Source of the DNA: CAYJVP01 sp964373615
Lineage (GTDB): Bacteria > Patescibacteriota > Patescibacteriia > UBA9934 > GWF2-40-263
Direction: 5' to 3'
Assembly: GCA_964373615.1 (NCBI GenBank)
Contig: CAYJVP010000025.1
Span: 1-13,748, forward strand
DNA length: 13,748 bases
Each line of letters begins with the position of its first letter. The first letter of the stretch is position 1. Below, in pieces: positions 1 through 6,027 of this stretch. A program made the translations under genes and the position numbers. The notes under the pieces were generated by a model that saw only the letters and a list, made by a program, of their open reading frames with translations, had not been told where the DNA came from and did not search any database.

Positions 1-228
1 AAACCGGAAAAATTCATTTCTCTCTGAATAGGAAAAAATCACTTCTCTTTGACACTCTAGAGGTTCTATTTGACGACATGTTAGGCTCATGATAGGGTCG
101 AATCGTATGAACTTCCAGCATTATCCGATGACGAAAATTTCGCTTCCGTTCGGCGTTGATTGCCGCGCGAATTTTTCGTTCCCGGGTAGCATGACTCTGA
201 TGAGGTAACTTCTTCACGCATCAGCATC
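1..228. other. Intergenic leader without a convincing gene
   Basis: No supported gene lies here. A small basic minus-strand reading frame (GTG at 217 to 14, 67 residues) exists, but it has no Shine-Dalgarno sequence and resembles no family I know. The + strand has TTGACA at 49-54 and TTGACG at 70-75, which look like -35 hexamers, but neither has a good -10 at the right distance. The nearest is TAGGGT at 93-98. The MFS promoter may lie here but I cannot place it. Confidence 0.4.
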
Positions 229-259
229 AAAACAGCCTGGGAACGTCCCAGGTTGTTTG
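229..259 (+). terminator. Stable hairpin, possible terminator or attenuator
   Basis: AACAGCCTGGGA (231-242) pairs with TCCCAGGTTGTT (246-257) across a 3-nt loop, 12 pairs including one G-U, followed by a T-rich stretch (TTGTTTGATTT). It may end transcription arriving from the left, or act as an attenuator in the leader of the MFS gene. The bases GATGC at 264-268 can pair either with GCATC at 218-222, extending this hairpin, or with 380-384 in the next element, so the two structures could compete. That competition is inference. Confidence 0.45.
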
Positions 260-263
260 ATTT

Positions 264-384
264 GATGCCGCAGAAAATGGCGATCTTTCGGCTTGCCGCT
301 TGTGGGCCTCGCTCGCCGTGCGTTCAGCACGGCTCGCTCCGGTCCTCGCGGCGCACCGAAATCTCATCCATTTTTTGCAGCATC
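264..384. repeat. 121-nt long imperfect palindrome ahead of the MFS gene
   Basis: The outer arms 264-280 and 368-384 pair over 17 positions with one C-A mismatch and one G-U. Moving inwards, TTTCGG (286-291) pairs with CCGAAA (356-361), GCCGC (295-299) with GCGGC (348-352), GGGCC (304-308) with GGTCC (341-345, one G-U), and GCCGTGC (315-321) with GCACGGC (327-333) around loop GTTCA. The element stops 8 nt before the MFS Shine-Dalgarno sequence. It matches no riboswitch class I can recognise. It could be a structured mRNA leader or a palindromic repeat (MITE/REP-like); no target-site duplication is visible at its edges. Confidence 0.7.
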
Positions 385-406
385 CACTTCACGGAGGGCT
401 GCTTCT

Positions 407-1582
407 ATGCGTGTCACGACCACCTACTACCTGTTCGCGTCTCTCATCGCCTTTGGCATGGGACTTCAGGCCACGCTGTACGTGCCCTTTCTCCTGACGC
501 TCGGACTCTCCCTCTCTCAGGTGGCACTCGTGAACGTCTTGTTCTGGATGGCGGTTGTCGCTGCCGAGATCCCGACCGGTATGCTCGCGGACGGTCGCAG
601 TCGCGCGTGGTCCTTGAAGCTCGGCGGTCTGTTCTGTGCCGTGGGGTTCGTAAGCTACGCCGCGGCCCAGGGATTCTGGAGCGCTGCGGTCGCAGAGACA
701 CTGGAGGCCATCGGACAGGCGTTTCTCTCTGGCGCCCTGCAGGCCTGGTTGGCCGATGCCCTTCTTCGCGAACGACAGCACATGCGCGACCTGCGCCGCG
801 TGTACGCCACAGAGGCGATTCTATCCGCGGTGGCCGTGATCGCTGGGGGCGTCCTCGGAGCGGCGCTCGGCCTCATCTCCACTCGCGTCGTGTTCCTTGT
901 GGCGGCCGTGTTCTTCGTCTTGGCGTCACTCGTAGCCCATCGAGTCATGAACGGACGAGGCGAACCCGAGCATCGGGTCAGCGAATGGGAGGCCCTGCGC
1001 TTGAGTGTTGTGCTTCTTCGACAGAGTCGCGACCTCCGGTGGATCGTTCTCGCAACCCTGCTCTTTGGCGCCGTTGTGGTGTTCAACCATTACTGGACGC
1101 CGTTCTTCGCTCCCCACGTCGGGGTGTTCGGACTTTCATGGGTCTGGGCATTCATGCATGTGGCGCTCGTTCCAAGCGGGTTCTGGATTCGGCGTGCACA
1201 TATCCCCGTGGGGAAAGAGAGCGGTTGGATCGTCTTTGCGTTTCTGTGCGCAGGAGTGGGTCTTGTGGTACTTGGCGCCTCAAACGGTCTCACGCTCGCT
1301 CTTTCTGCCATGACGCTTCACGAGATCGGTCGTGGATTGTTTCGTCCGCTGGCCGATACGTTCGTCCAACATCGAGTCGAAAGCCACTATCGCGCCACCT
1401 TCAGCTCGCTCAACTCCTTCCTCGGGAAAATCGGTCTTGCTCTGGCCCCTCTCGTGGTGGGGATCGCGATCCGTGACCTGCCGGATACGACCAAGACGAT
1501 CTCTTTGGTGTGGTTCGCAACCGGTATGGTGATGTTGATCGGAACGGCAGCCCTCTGGCTCAATCGTCCGAGGCAAACGTAA
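407..1582 (+). CDS. Major facilitator superfamily (MFS) transporter
   Basis: A 391-residue polytopic membrane protein with about 12 hydrophobic segments, the usual MFS size. Between segments 2 and 3 it has an MFS motif-A-like loop, IPTGMLADGRSRAWSLKLGG, the signature of secondary transporters driven by ion gradients. The substrate cannot be inferred; drug or metabolite efflux is typical of the group. ATG 407 is chosen because GGAGGG (393-398) sits 8 nt upstream and the protein then opens directly with a membrane segment. An in-frame ATG at 293 would add 38 basic, non-membrane residues encoded by the palindrome at 264-384 and is unlikely. The gene stands alone, with a structured leader before it and a strong terminator overlapping its stop codon. 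MFS membership is secure; the specific function is unknown. Confidence 0.88.
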   Translation: MRVTTTYYLFASLIAFGMGLQATLYVPFLLTLGLSLSQVALVNVLFWMAVVAAEIPTGMLADGRSRAWSLKLGGLFCAVGFVSYAAAQGFWSAAVAETLEAIGQAFLSGALQAWLADALLRERQHMRDLRRVYATEAILSAVAVIAGGVLGAALGLISTRVVFLVAAVFFVLASLVAHRVMNGRGEPEHRVSEWEALRLSVVLLRQSRDLRWIVLATLLFGAVVVFNHYWTPFFAPHVGVFGLSWVWAFMHVALVPSGFWIRRAHIPVGKESGWIVFAFLCAGVGLVVLGASNGLTLALSAMTLHEIGRGLFRPLADTFVQHRVESHYRATFSSLNSFLGKIGLALAPLVVGIAIRDLPDTTKTISLVWFATGMVMLIGTAALWLNRPRQT

Positions 1583-1610
1583 CAGACGAGGCAAACCCTC
1601 GTCTGTTTTC
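1582..1610 (+). terminator. Rho-independent terminator of the MFS gene
   Basis: ACAGACGAGG (1582-1591) and CCTCGTCTGT (1597-1606) form a perfect 10-bp stem with loop CAAAC, followed by TTTT. The stem begins at the last base of the TAA stop codon. Confidence 0.9.
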
Positions 1611-1614
1611 TAGC

Positions 1615-1683
1615 GACCCGCCTCTTCGAGACGGGCCAGTTGCGGGCGCAACTCCCTTTAAAACTTTCCAAATGCCAAGACGT
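1615..1683. repeat. Short hairpin repeat, copy A
   Basis: About 70 nt, also present at 2461-2534. The core CCCGCCTCTTCGAGACGGGC is identical in both copies and folds as a hairpin with loop TTC. A second block, ACTTTCCAAATGC, is also identical. The middle differs by indels of about 3 and 4 nt. This copy lies just downstream of the MFS terminator. It may be a genome-wide intergenic repeat; its function is unknown. Confidence 0.75.
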
Positions 1684-1794
1684 TTTTACGGATAAAATTG
1701 GTGGGCTGTCAGTTATTTTTAGATTGATTTCTTTACCTCAACGTGGGAACATTCGCTAGGTTATAACGCATTATAAGTCACGCCGCGGCAAGAT
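1684..1794. promoter_or_regulatory. AT-rich upstream region of the Nudix gene with candidate -10 boxes
   Basis: The region is richer in A and T than its surroundings and holds two -10-like hexamers, TATAAC at 1762-1767 and TATAAG at 1772-1777, just before the Nudix ATG at 1795. No good -35 is visible. The 5' leader would be about 10-20 nt, with no clear Shine-Dalgarno sequence. Confidence 0.4.
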
Positions 1795-2420
1795 ATGTCA
1801 AGAAAACCTGGAGCCAAAGCCATCGTGGTTTACAAGGGGAAGATCCTCCTTGTGCTTCGTGACAACATCCCGACCATTGCCCACCCCAACACTTGGAACA
1901 TGCCTGGTGGAGGAATTGATGAGGGGCCTGTTCCCGAATGAACTTTTCAGGCGAAACCGCAGCCCTTCGAGACAGAATCGCTGAACAAACTTTGAGGTTT
2001 ATCCGTAGGATAAGCCGAAAAGTTTTGAAGCGATTATGGCCGAAGGGCTGCGGTTGCAGCCAAAAGGGCATTTGGGAACAGGCCCATGAGGGCGAAACGC
2101 CGGAAGAGGCGATGGTTCGTGAGCTTGAAGAGGAAATCAACCTTACTCCTTCGTCCGTAATCAATCTCGGGACGACTGGATATACGGACGGCAGTCTCGT
2201 GCACCGTTTTTACATTCCCGTTACCGAGGAGGAGTTTCCGTCGATCCGTCTCGGGAATGAAGGCCAAAAGATCGGGTGGTTCACGCTTGAAAAATTGCTC
2301 AAGTTGAACGTCTCTCCGCATTCGTTTGTGTACTATACGACCCACGAGCAGGATATTCGGCAAATTCTTTCAGGGAATTATGATTTTGCCCCGAGGCACG
2401 ACGTGCTTGATGTTGAATGA
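1795..2420 (+). pseudogene. Nudix hydrolase gene disrupted by a 162-bp MITE
   Basis: Nudix hydrolases cleave nucleoside diphosphates linked to another moiety. The N-terminal part (1795-1923, 43 codons) reads MSRKPGAKAIVVYKGKILLV and continues to the start of the Nudix box, GGGIDE. The second part resumes at GGC 2091 with GETPEEAMVRELEEEINL and runs to the stop at 2418-2420. Joined without the insert they give a 152-residue protein of normal size with a Nudix box G-x5-E-x7-REL-x-EE-x-N-L, in which Asn replaces the usual Gly. The insert plus its 5-bp duplication (167 bp) shifts the frame, and the upstream frame stops at TGA 1939-1941 inside the element. A fused frame, ATG 1938 to 2420 (160 residues), keeps the catalytic REL-EE part but loses the N-terminal strands and the first Gly of the box. 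The gene is probably inactive. Confidence 0.85.
1924..2085. mobile_element. 162-bp self-complementary MITE inserted in the Nudix gene
   Basis: The ends GGGCCTGTTCCCGAATG (1924-1940) and CATTTGGGAACAGGCCC (2069-2085) are inverted repeats matching at 16 of 17 positions. ATGAG flanks the element on both sides (1919-1923 and 2086-2090), a 5-bp target duplication. Removing the element and one copy restores a continuous Nudix box, which fixes the boundaries. The whole element is palindromic: further arm blocks AACCGCAGCCCTTCG, AATCGCT, AAACTTT and TTATCC recur as inverted matches, closing on loop GTA at 2005-2007. There is no transposase, so it must have been moved in trans. The family of the mobilising transposase cannot be told from these ends. 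Confidence 0.92.
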
Positions 2421-2460
2421 TCGGATAGCCGAATCACAAAGTTATAGACAAGGACATAAT

Positions 2461-2534
2461 GGCCCGCCTCTTCGAGACGGGCCACTTGTTGTGGGTGCAG
2501 CTCCTCTTGAATATAGACTTTCCAAATGCTAAGG
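2461..2534. repeat. Short hairpin repeat, copy B
   Basis: Second copy of the repeat at 1615-1683. GGCCCGCCTC (2461-2470) pairs with GAGACGGGCC (2474-2483) around TTC, with one C-A mismatch, and ACTTTCCAAATGC recurs at its right end. It begins 40 nt after the Nudix stop codon, so both copies sit at the 3' end of a + strand gene. A short match to its hairpin arm (GAGGCGGGCCAC) recurs at 2616-2627 beyond the neighbouring palindrome. Confidence 0.75.
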
Positions 2535-2535
2535 G

Positions 2536-2604
2536 ACTGGGGTCTGGATTCAGGATTCGTCCGAGGCAGGCTGTTTAAAAATCCATTATCCAGACCTGAC
2601 CCCA
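2536..2604. repeat. REP/RAYT-like palindromic remnant
   Basis: The ends are imperfect inverted repeats: GGGGTCTGGAT (2539-2549) against ATCCAGACCTGACCCC (2588-2603). The second arm carries three extra bases that interrupt the match. The GGGGTC-aGGTCTGGAT form resembles, from memory, the palindromes that flank REP-associated tyrosine transposase (Y1, IS200-like) genes. The interior of about 40 bp is too short for a gene, so this would be a deletion remnant or a non-autonomous copy. Confidence 0.5.
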
Positions 2605-2676
2605 AATTCCAACTTAGAGGCGGGCCACCTTGACGCATGAACAGGATCGTGATGAGATTCCTCACCTGGAGGCGAT

Positions 2677-3201
2677 ATGCGAGTGGTCGTATTCGGTCCG
2701 GCCCGTGAGGCGCCAGAATTCACTGCTCTCGCGCGACGACTCGGTTGGTTCATTGGCAAGAACGGTCACGCACTGACCACAGGTGGGTGTCCTGGACCCG
2801 TCCACGAGGTCGCGCAGGCCGCGTTCAAGCGCGGATGTGTGAACATCCTTGCGGTGAGCCACGTTCAGTTCTTCGATCTCGACCGTCCGGATCGGCAGCC
2901 CTGTTATGATAAGTTCGAGGTCGCGTCGACCTTGTCCGCGCGCATGACGCGAATGATCGATGGGGTCGATCTCGCGATCGCCTTCGCCGGCGGGTCAGGG
3001 ACGATTTGTGAGGTCGAACACGCGCTCGTTGATCGACCTGGAGCGTCACTCGTCCTTGTGGGGCGGGGCTGGGACGCCCTCGGCCCTCTCACACAGGCGT
3101 TGTATCGGCGTCTGGGTGGTCGAGGTCGTTACCGCTGGTTTCACACAAAAAACGGAAGCTACTTCGCCTCCGCCTCGATCAAGGAACTGCTCCGAGCCTG
3201 A
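2677..3201 (+). CDS. SLOG/LOG-fold protein, nucleotide-binding, function unassigned
   Basis: A 174-residue protein with a Rossmann-like start (MRVVVFGPARE) and the two glycine motifs of the SLOG superfamily: TTGGCPGPVHE at residues 34-44 and AGGSGTICE at 104-112, which corresponds to the PGGxGTxxE motif of the LOG ('lysine decarboxylase-like', cytokinin riboside 5'-monophosphate phosphoribohydrolase) family. An RxxxM pair (Arg89, Met93) precedes the second motif, as in LOG enzymes. It may hydrolyse or bind a nucleotide monophosphate, but the PGG is changed to AGG and the length matches several SLOG branches, so catalysis is uncertain. GGAGG at 2668-2672, 4 nt before ATG 2677, supports the start. 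The gene stands alone, converging with the HU gene. Confidence 0.8.
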   Translation: MRVVVFGPAREAPEFTALARRLGWFIGKNGHALTTGGCPGPVHEVAQAAFKRGCVNILAVSHVQFFDLDRPDRQPCYDKFEVASTLSARMTRMIDGVDLAIAFAGGSGTICEVEHALVDRPGASLVLVGRGWDALGPLTQALYRRLGGRGRYRWFHTKNGSYFASASIKELLRA

Positions 3202-3214
3202 CCGCTCGGATTTT
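3192..3214 (+). terminator. Terminator overlapping the stop codon of the SLOG gene
   Basis: CCGAGC (3192-3197) pairs with GCTCGG (3204-3209) and is followed by ATTTT. The loop CTGACC holds the TGA stop codon. A second hairpin, CGCCAC/GTGGCG at 3224-3238, follows. Confidence 0.65.
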
Positions 3215-3249
3215 CGATAGTTTCGCCACCCGGTGGCGTGCAGCACATC

Positions 3250-3280
3250 AAAAAACGAGCCCGTGAGGACTCGTCTTTTC
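3250..3280. terminator. Bidirectional terminator between the SLOG and HU genes
   Basis: ACGAG (3255-3259) pairs with CTCGT (3270-3274), with an inner CC/GG pair and one mismatch. A run of A on the left (3250-3255) gives a U-tract for minus-strand transcripts from the HU gene, and CTTTTCTCTT on the right serves + strand transcripts. It lies 16 nt beyond the HU stop codon. Confidence 0.75.
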
Positions 3281-3289
3281 TCTTCTTGT

Positions 3290-3574
3290 CTAGACCTTCC
3301 CCTTCAGCGCATCTTTGAGCGCCTTGCCTGCTTTGAATTTCGGAACCGTAACCGCTGGGATCTGAATTTTTTCGGTCGGTTTTTGCGGGTTCACGCCCAT
3401 GCGGCCGGCACGGACCTTGGCAGAGAAGGTGCCAAATCCCGCGATCGTCACCTCGCCGCCCGCTTTGAGCGTCTCGGTTACGATGTCCTCAAAGGTGGCC
3501 ACGATATCCTCGGCCTGTTTTTTCGAGAAATTGAGTTTCTCCGCGATCTTCGCGGCAAGTTCGGCTTTGTTCAT
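3290..3574 (-). CDS. hup: HU/IHF-family DNA-binding protein
   Basis: A 94-residue nucleoid-associated protein, full length for HU. It opens with MNKAELAAKIAEKL, has the core GFGTF at residues 46-50, and carries the beta-arm segment RAGRMGVNPQ (55-64) with the DNA-intercalating proline at 63. It closes with VPKFKAGKALKDALKGKV, the usual HU end. It acts as a dimer that bends and compacts DNA. The ATG at 3574 has only a weak purine-rich leader (AAAGAG). The gene follows ymdB on the same strand but has a good promoter of its own in the 66-nt gap, so it can be expressed independently of the rny operon. Whether it is HU or a subunit resembling IHF cannot be settled from sequence alone; HU is likelier. 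Confidence 0.95.
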   Translation of the reverse strand: MNKAELAAKIAEKLNFSKKQAEDIVATFEDIVTETLKAGGEVTIAGFGTFSAKVRAGRMGVNPQKPTEKIQIPAVTVPKFKAGKALKDALKGKV

Positions 3575-3607
3575 AGCAACTCTTTAAGATGTGGATACTC
3601 TTTCCCC

Positions 3608-3636
3608 AGTGTAGCCAAATTGTTAAGGGCTGTCGA
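3608..3636 (-). promoter_or_regulatory. Promoter of the HU gene
   Basis: On the minus strand, TCGACA (3636-3631) and TACACT (3613-3608) are separated by 17 nt. They match the -35 and -10 consensus at 5 of 6 and 4 of 6 positions. The predicted start gives a leader of about 27 nt before ATG 3574. Confidence 0.55.
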
Positions 3637-3640
3637 GCGG

Positions 3641-4435
3641 CTAGGCAATCGTCACGATTTTACGCAGCCTCTCGATCGATGTCGGCTTGCCGTTTTCCAT
3701 CCTGAGCAAGATGGCGTTCACCTCGCACGCCCCTGACTCAATCGGCTCAAATTTGAATGTCTGCTGTGTCAGAAACATCTGGAGCACGGGGCGGTAGTCC
3801 GCGCCAATGGATCCGTTCATGCCGCCGGTCATCCCGATATCCGTGATGTATGCGGTGCCCTTGGGGAGCAGGCGCTCATCCGCGGTCGGTACATGGGTGT
3901 GTGTCCCCCACACCGCGGCCGCGCGGCCGTCGACAGAGAGACCGAACGTATTTTTTTCAGAGGTGGCCTCGGCGTGGAAGTCGATGAGGGCGGGGACACC
4001 TGGATGCTCGGCGAGGATCCGATCGATCGCGCGAAACGGACAATCAAAGGACTGGCGGAAAAACACGCGGCCCATCAGGTTCACGACGAGAATCTGCGTG
4101 TCGTTTTTTTCGATCACCCGCGAGCCTTGGCCCGGGGTGCCTGGCGGATAGTTTTCGGGTCGGAGGACGATCTCTGAAAGCTTGGGATCGCCGAATACGT
4201 TTGCGCCATCCGCATTATCAAACACGTGGTTTCCCGACGTGAACAGATCAACGCCCGCTTCGCGCATTTCCTCAATGGTGCGCACCGAGATCCCCGCGCC
4301 ATGCGCGAGGTTTTCGGCATTGGCGATCACCACGTTTGGTTGATACGCGGCACGCCACTCGGGAAGGACGCGCTTGACCCCTTCGCGGCCAATGCGCCCC
4401 ATGACGTCTCCGAAGATGAGGATCCCTCCGGTCAT
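3641..4435 (-). CDS. ymdB: YmdB-type metallophosphoesterase
   Basis: A 264-residue calcineurin-like phosphoesterase of the TIGR00282/YmdB family; the Bacillus YmdB cleaves cyclic nucleotides such as 2',3'-cAMP. The metal-binding motifs are in order: GDVMGR (Asp10), NAEN (39-42), GNH (68-70), DFHAE (152-156) and GTHTHVPTAD (177-186, His179 and His181), followed by the family segment DIGMTG. The length matches the family. The ATG lies 2 nt after the rny stop codon, so translation is probably coupled. In many bacteria ymdB directly follows rny, which fits a role in handling RNA-degradation products; this link is inferred from context. No residues appear to be missing. Confidence 0.94.
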   Translation of the reverse strand: MTGGILIFGDVMGRIGREGVKRVLPEWRAAYQPNVVIANAENLAHGAGISVRTIEEMREAGVDLFTSGNHVFDNADGANVFGDPKLSEIVLRPENYPPGTPGQGSRVIEKNDTQILVVNLMGRVFFRQSFDCPFRAIDRILAEHPGVPALIDFHAEATSEKNTFGLSVDGRAAAVWGTHTHVPTADERLLPKGTAYITDIGMTGGMNGSIGADYRPVLQMFLTQQTFKFEPIESGACEVNAILLRMENGKPTSIERLRKIVTIA

Positions 4436-4437
4436 AA

Positions 4438-5973
4438 TTATCGCGCGTATTCGATGACGCGGGTCTCGCGGATGAGCGTCACCTTGATTTCGCCTGGATA
4501 TTGTAACTCGCCTTCAATTTTTTGCGCGATGTCTTTGGCAAGTTTGAATGCCGTGAGGTCGTCGATTTTCTCGGGTTGCACAAACACGCGGACCTCGCGA
4601 CCAGCCTGAATGGCATATGCTTTTTCCACACCCTCGAAGGAAGTCACGGTTTGTTCAAGTTCTTCCATGCGCTGCACGAATTGTTCAAGCGACTGCTTGC
4701 GCGCTCCAGGACGAGCGCCGGAAACCGCGTCCGCGGCTTTCACGATTGCCCCTTCGATCGTGCGCGGCCGGTCCTCGTGGTGCGCGATCGACTGGTAGGA
4801 CATCTCCTCTGGAAAGCCGAATTTTTTCATGATGTTGTAGCCGATCTCCGGGTGCGCGCCTTGCATGTCGTGATCCACGGCCTTGCCGATGTCGTGGAAG
4901 AGGCCGCCCTTCTTGCACACGAAGACATCGGCGCCGAGTTCCTCGCCGATCATGGCCGAAATTTGCGCGACCTCGATCGAGTGTTGCAACACGTTCTGTC
5001 CGTAGCTCGTGCGGTACTTCAACCGCCCCAAAATCGAAACGAGTTTGGGATCGATCGAAGACACAGGGATCCCGAGTGTGTAGAGCGCTTCCTCCCCGGC
5101 TTTTTTTATTTCTGTCGCGAGCGTTTTCTTGGCCTCGTTTACGGATTCCTCAATGCGGGCCGGGTGGATGCGTCCGTCCTTGATGAGCATTTCCAAGGCG
5201 AGTTTTGCCACCTGGCGACGAATCGGAGAAAACCCGCTGATCGTGATCATCTCTGGCGTATCATCCACGATGATCTCGGTGCCGGTCATGAGCTCGATCG
5301 CCTTGATATTGCGTCCTTCCTTGCCAATGATGCGTCCCTTCATTTCGTCGGAGGGGAGAGGCACGGCCGTGGTGGTGGTCTCGACCGCTTGCGAGGAAGC
5401 AAACCTTGTGATGGCAAGCGACAGAAGTTTGCGCGATTGGCGCTCGAGTTCCTCCTCGGTCATTTGTTCGAGTTTGCGGATGCGCGACATAAGCGCTTCC
5501 TGCTCCGTGTCCTCGACGATTTTTAGAAGCTGCTCTTGCGCCGCTTCACGCGTGAGCCCTGCGACCTCCTCGAGCTTCTTTGCCTCAAGGTCGCGCAGCT
5601 CCAGGACTTTCTTTTTTGTTTCCTCGACCTGCTTGACCTTCTCTTCGAGTTTGTTTTTCTTGTCCTCAAGCTCGATCAGCTTTTGATCGAACATGCTCTC
5701 TCGCTTTTCGAGCCGTTTTTGCGCTTCCTGGAGTTCTTGGCGTCTAGCGGTTTCGTCGCGCTTGGCCTCGTCCATCACCTTCATGGCCCTTTCTTTCGCC
5801 TCAAGGAGCACTTCCTGTTGCTTCGTTTTGGCTTCGCTTAAGAGTTTTTCTGCCCGTGTTTCGGCGTTTTGCATGGTGCGCAGGGCCACGGTTCGGCGGA
5901 TGACGTAGCCGATAAGCGCACCCACCGCAAGCGCCCCGAGGGCGGAAAGCAGAAGGATTTCTGTGGAGTACAT
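4438..5973 (-). CDS. rny: Ribonuclease Y
   Basis: A 511-residue membrane-anchored endoribonuclease that starts mRNA decay. An N-terminal membrane segment (LLLSALGALAVGALIGYVI, about residues 7-25) is followed by a long charged coiled coil to about residue 190, a KH RNA-binding domain with GRIIGKEGRNIK starting at 213, and an HD domain with the catalytic metal pair His360-Asp361 in LFHDIGKAVDHD. The C-terminus is complete (EIKVTLIRETRVIEYAR). It is the first gene of a pair with ymdB. GAGAGG before ATG 5973 is the Shine-Dalgarno sequence, but it overlaps the 3' arm of a hairpin (5980-5996), which could limit translation. An own promoter is not evident; it may share transcripts with truB, 132 nt upstream. 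Confidence 0.97.
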   Translation of the reverse strand: MYSTEILLLSALGALAVGALIGYVIRRTVALRTMQNAETRAEKLLSEAKTKQQEVLLEAKERAMKVMDEAKRDETARRQELQEAQKRLEKRESMFDQKLIELEDKKNKLEEKVKQVEETKKKVLELRDLEAKKLEEVAGLTREAAQEQLLKIVEDTEQEALMSRIRKLEQMTEEELERQSRKLLSLAITRFASSQAVETTTTAVPLPSDEMKGRIIGKEGRNIKAIELMTGTEIIVDDTPEMITISGFSPIRRQVAKLALEMLIKDGRIHPARIEESVNEAKKTLATEIKKAGEEALYTLGIPVSSIDPKLVSILGRLKYRTSYGQNVLQHSIEVAQISAMIGEELGADVFVCKKGGLFHDIGKAVDHDMQGAHPEIGYNIMKKFGFPEEMSYQSIAHHEDRPRTIEGAIVKAADAVSGARPGARKQSLEQFVQRMEELEQTVTSFEGVEKAYAIQAGREVRVFVQPEKIDDLTAFKLAKDIAQKIEGELQYPGEIKVTLIRETRVIEYAR

Positions 5974-5979
5974 AAAACC

Positions 5980-5996
5980 TCTCGTGTGTCACGAGA
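5980..5996 (-). promoter_or_regulatory. Hairpin overlapping the rny ribosome binding site
   Basis: On the minus strand, TCTCGTG pairs perfectly with CACGAGA around loop ACA. The 3' arm runs into GAGAGG, the Shine-Dalgarno sequence, and is followed by TTTTATG, the start of rny. It could hide the ribosome site or act as a weak terminator just before the gene. Confidence 0.5.
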
Positions 5997-6027
5997 AGCT
6001 TCGAGATTGATCGGCGCTCCAAATGAG

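Noticed and set aside
14..217. A 67-residue basic minus-strand frame
   Set aside because: GTG start, no ribosome site, no recognisable family. It remains possible but unsupported.
293..406. A 38-residue N-terminal extension of the MFS protein from ATG 293
   Set aside because: It is encoded by the palindrome, has no Shine-Dalgarno sequence, and ATG 407 has a strong one at 393-398.
253..1476. A 407-residue + strand frame overlapping the MFS gene
   Set aside because: It is rich in Arg, Ser, Pro and Cys, has no domain, and is out of frame with the clear membrane protein at 407-1582.
1921..2090. Translational bypassing of the MITE (GAG take-off at 1921, GAG landing at 2088)
   Set aside because: Matching codons are an automatic result of the target duplication, so they are not evidence for programmed skipping.
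2459..2578. A 39-codon frame (MARLFETGHLLW...) with AAGGA 4 nt before its ATG
   Set aside because: It runs through repeat copy B into the neighbouring palindrome, and its frame is not kept in copy A, so it looks accidental.
1615..2634. A CRISPR-like array
   Set aside because: The repeats are only two or three, irregularly spaced, and separated by a gene.
2378..2665. A 95-residue minus-strand frame across the repeats
   Set aside because: It spans three unrelated elements and the 3' end of the Nudix gene, so it is composite and chance.
4522..5526. A 334-residue + strand frame opposite rny
   Set aside because: Antisense shadow of the RNase Y gene; no domain.
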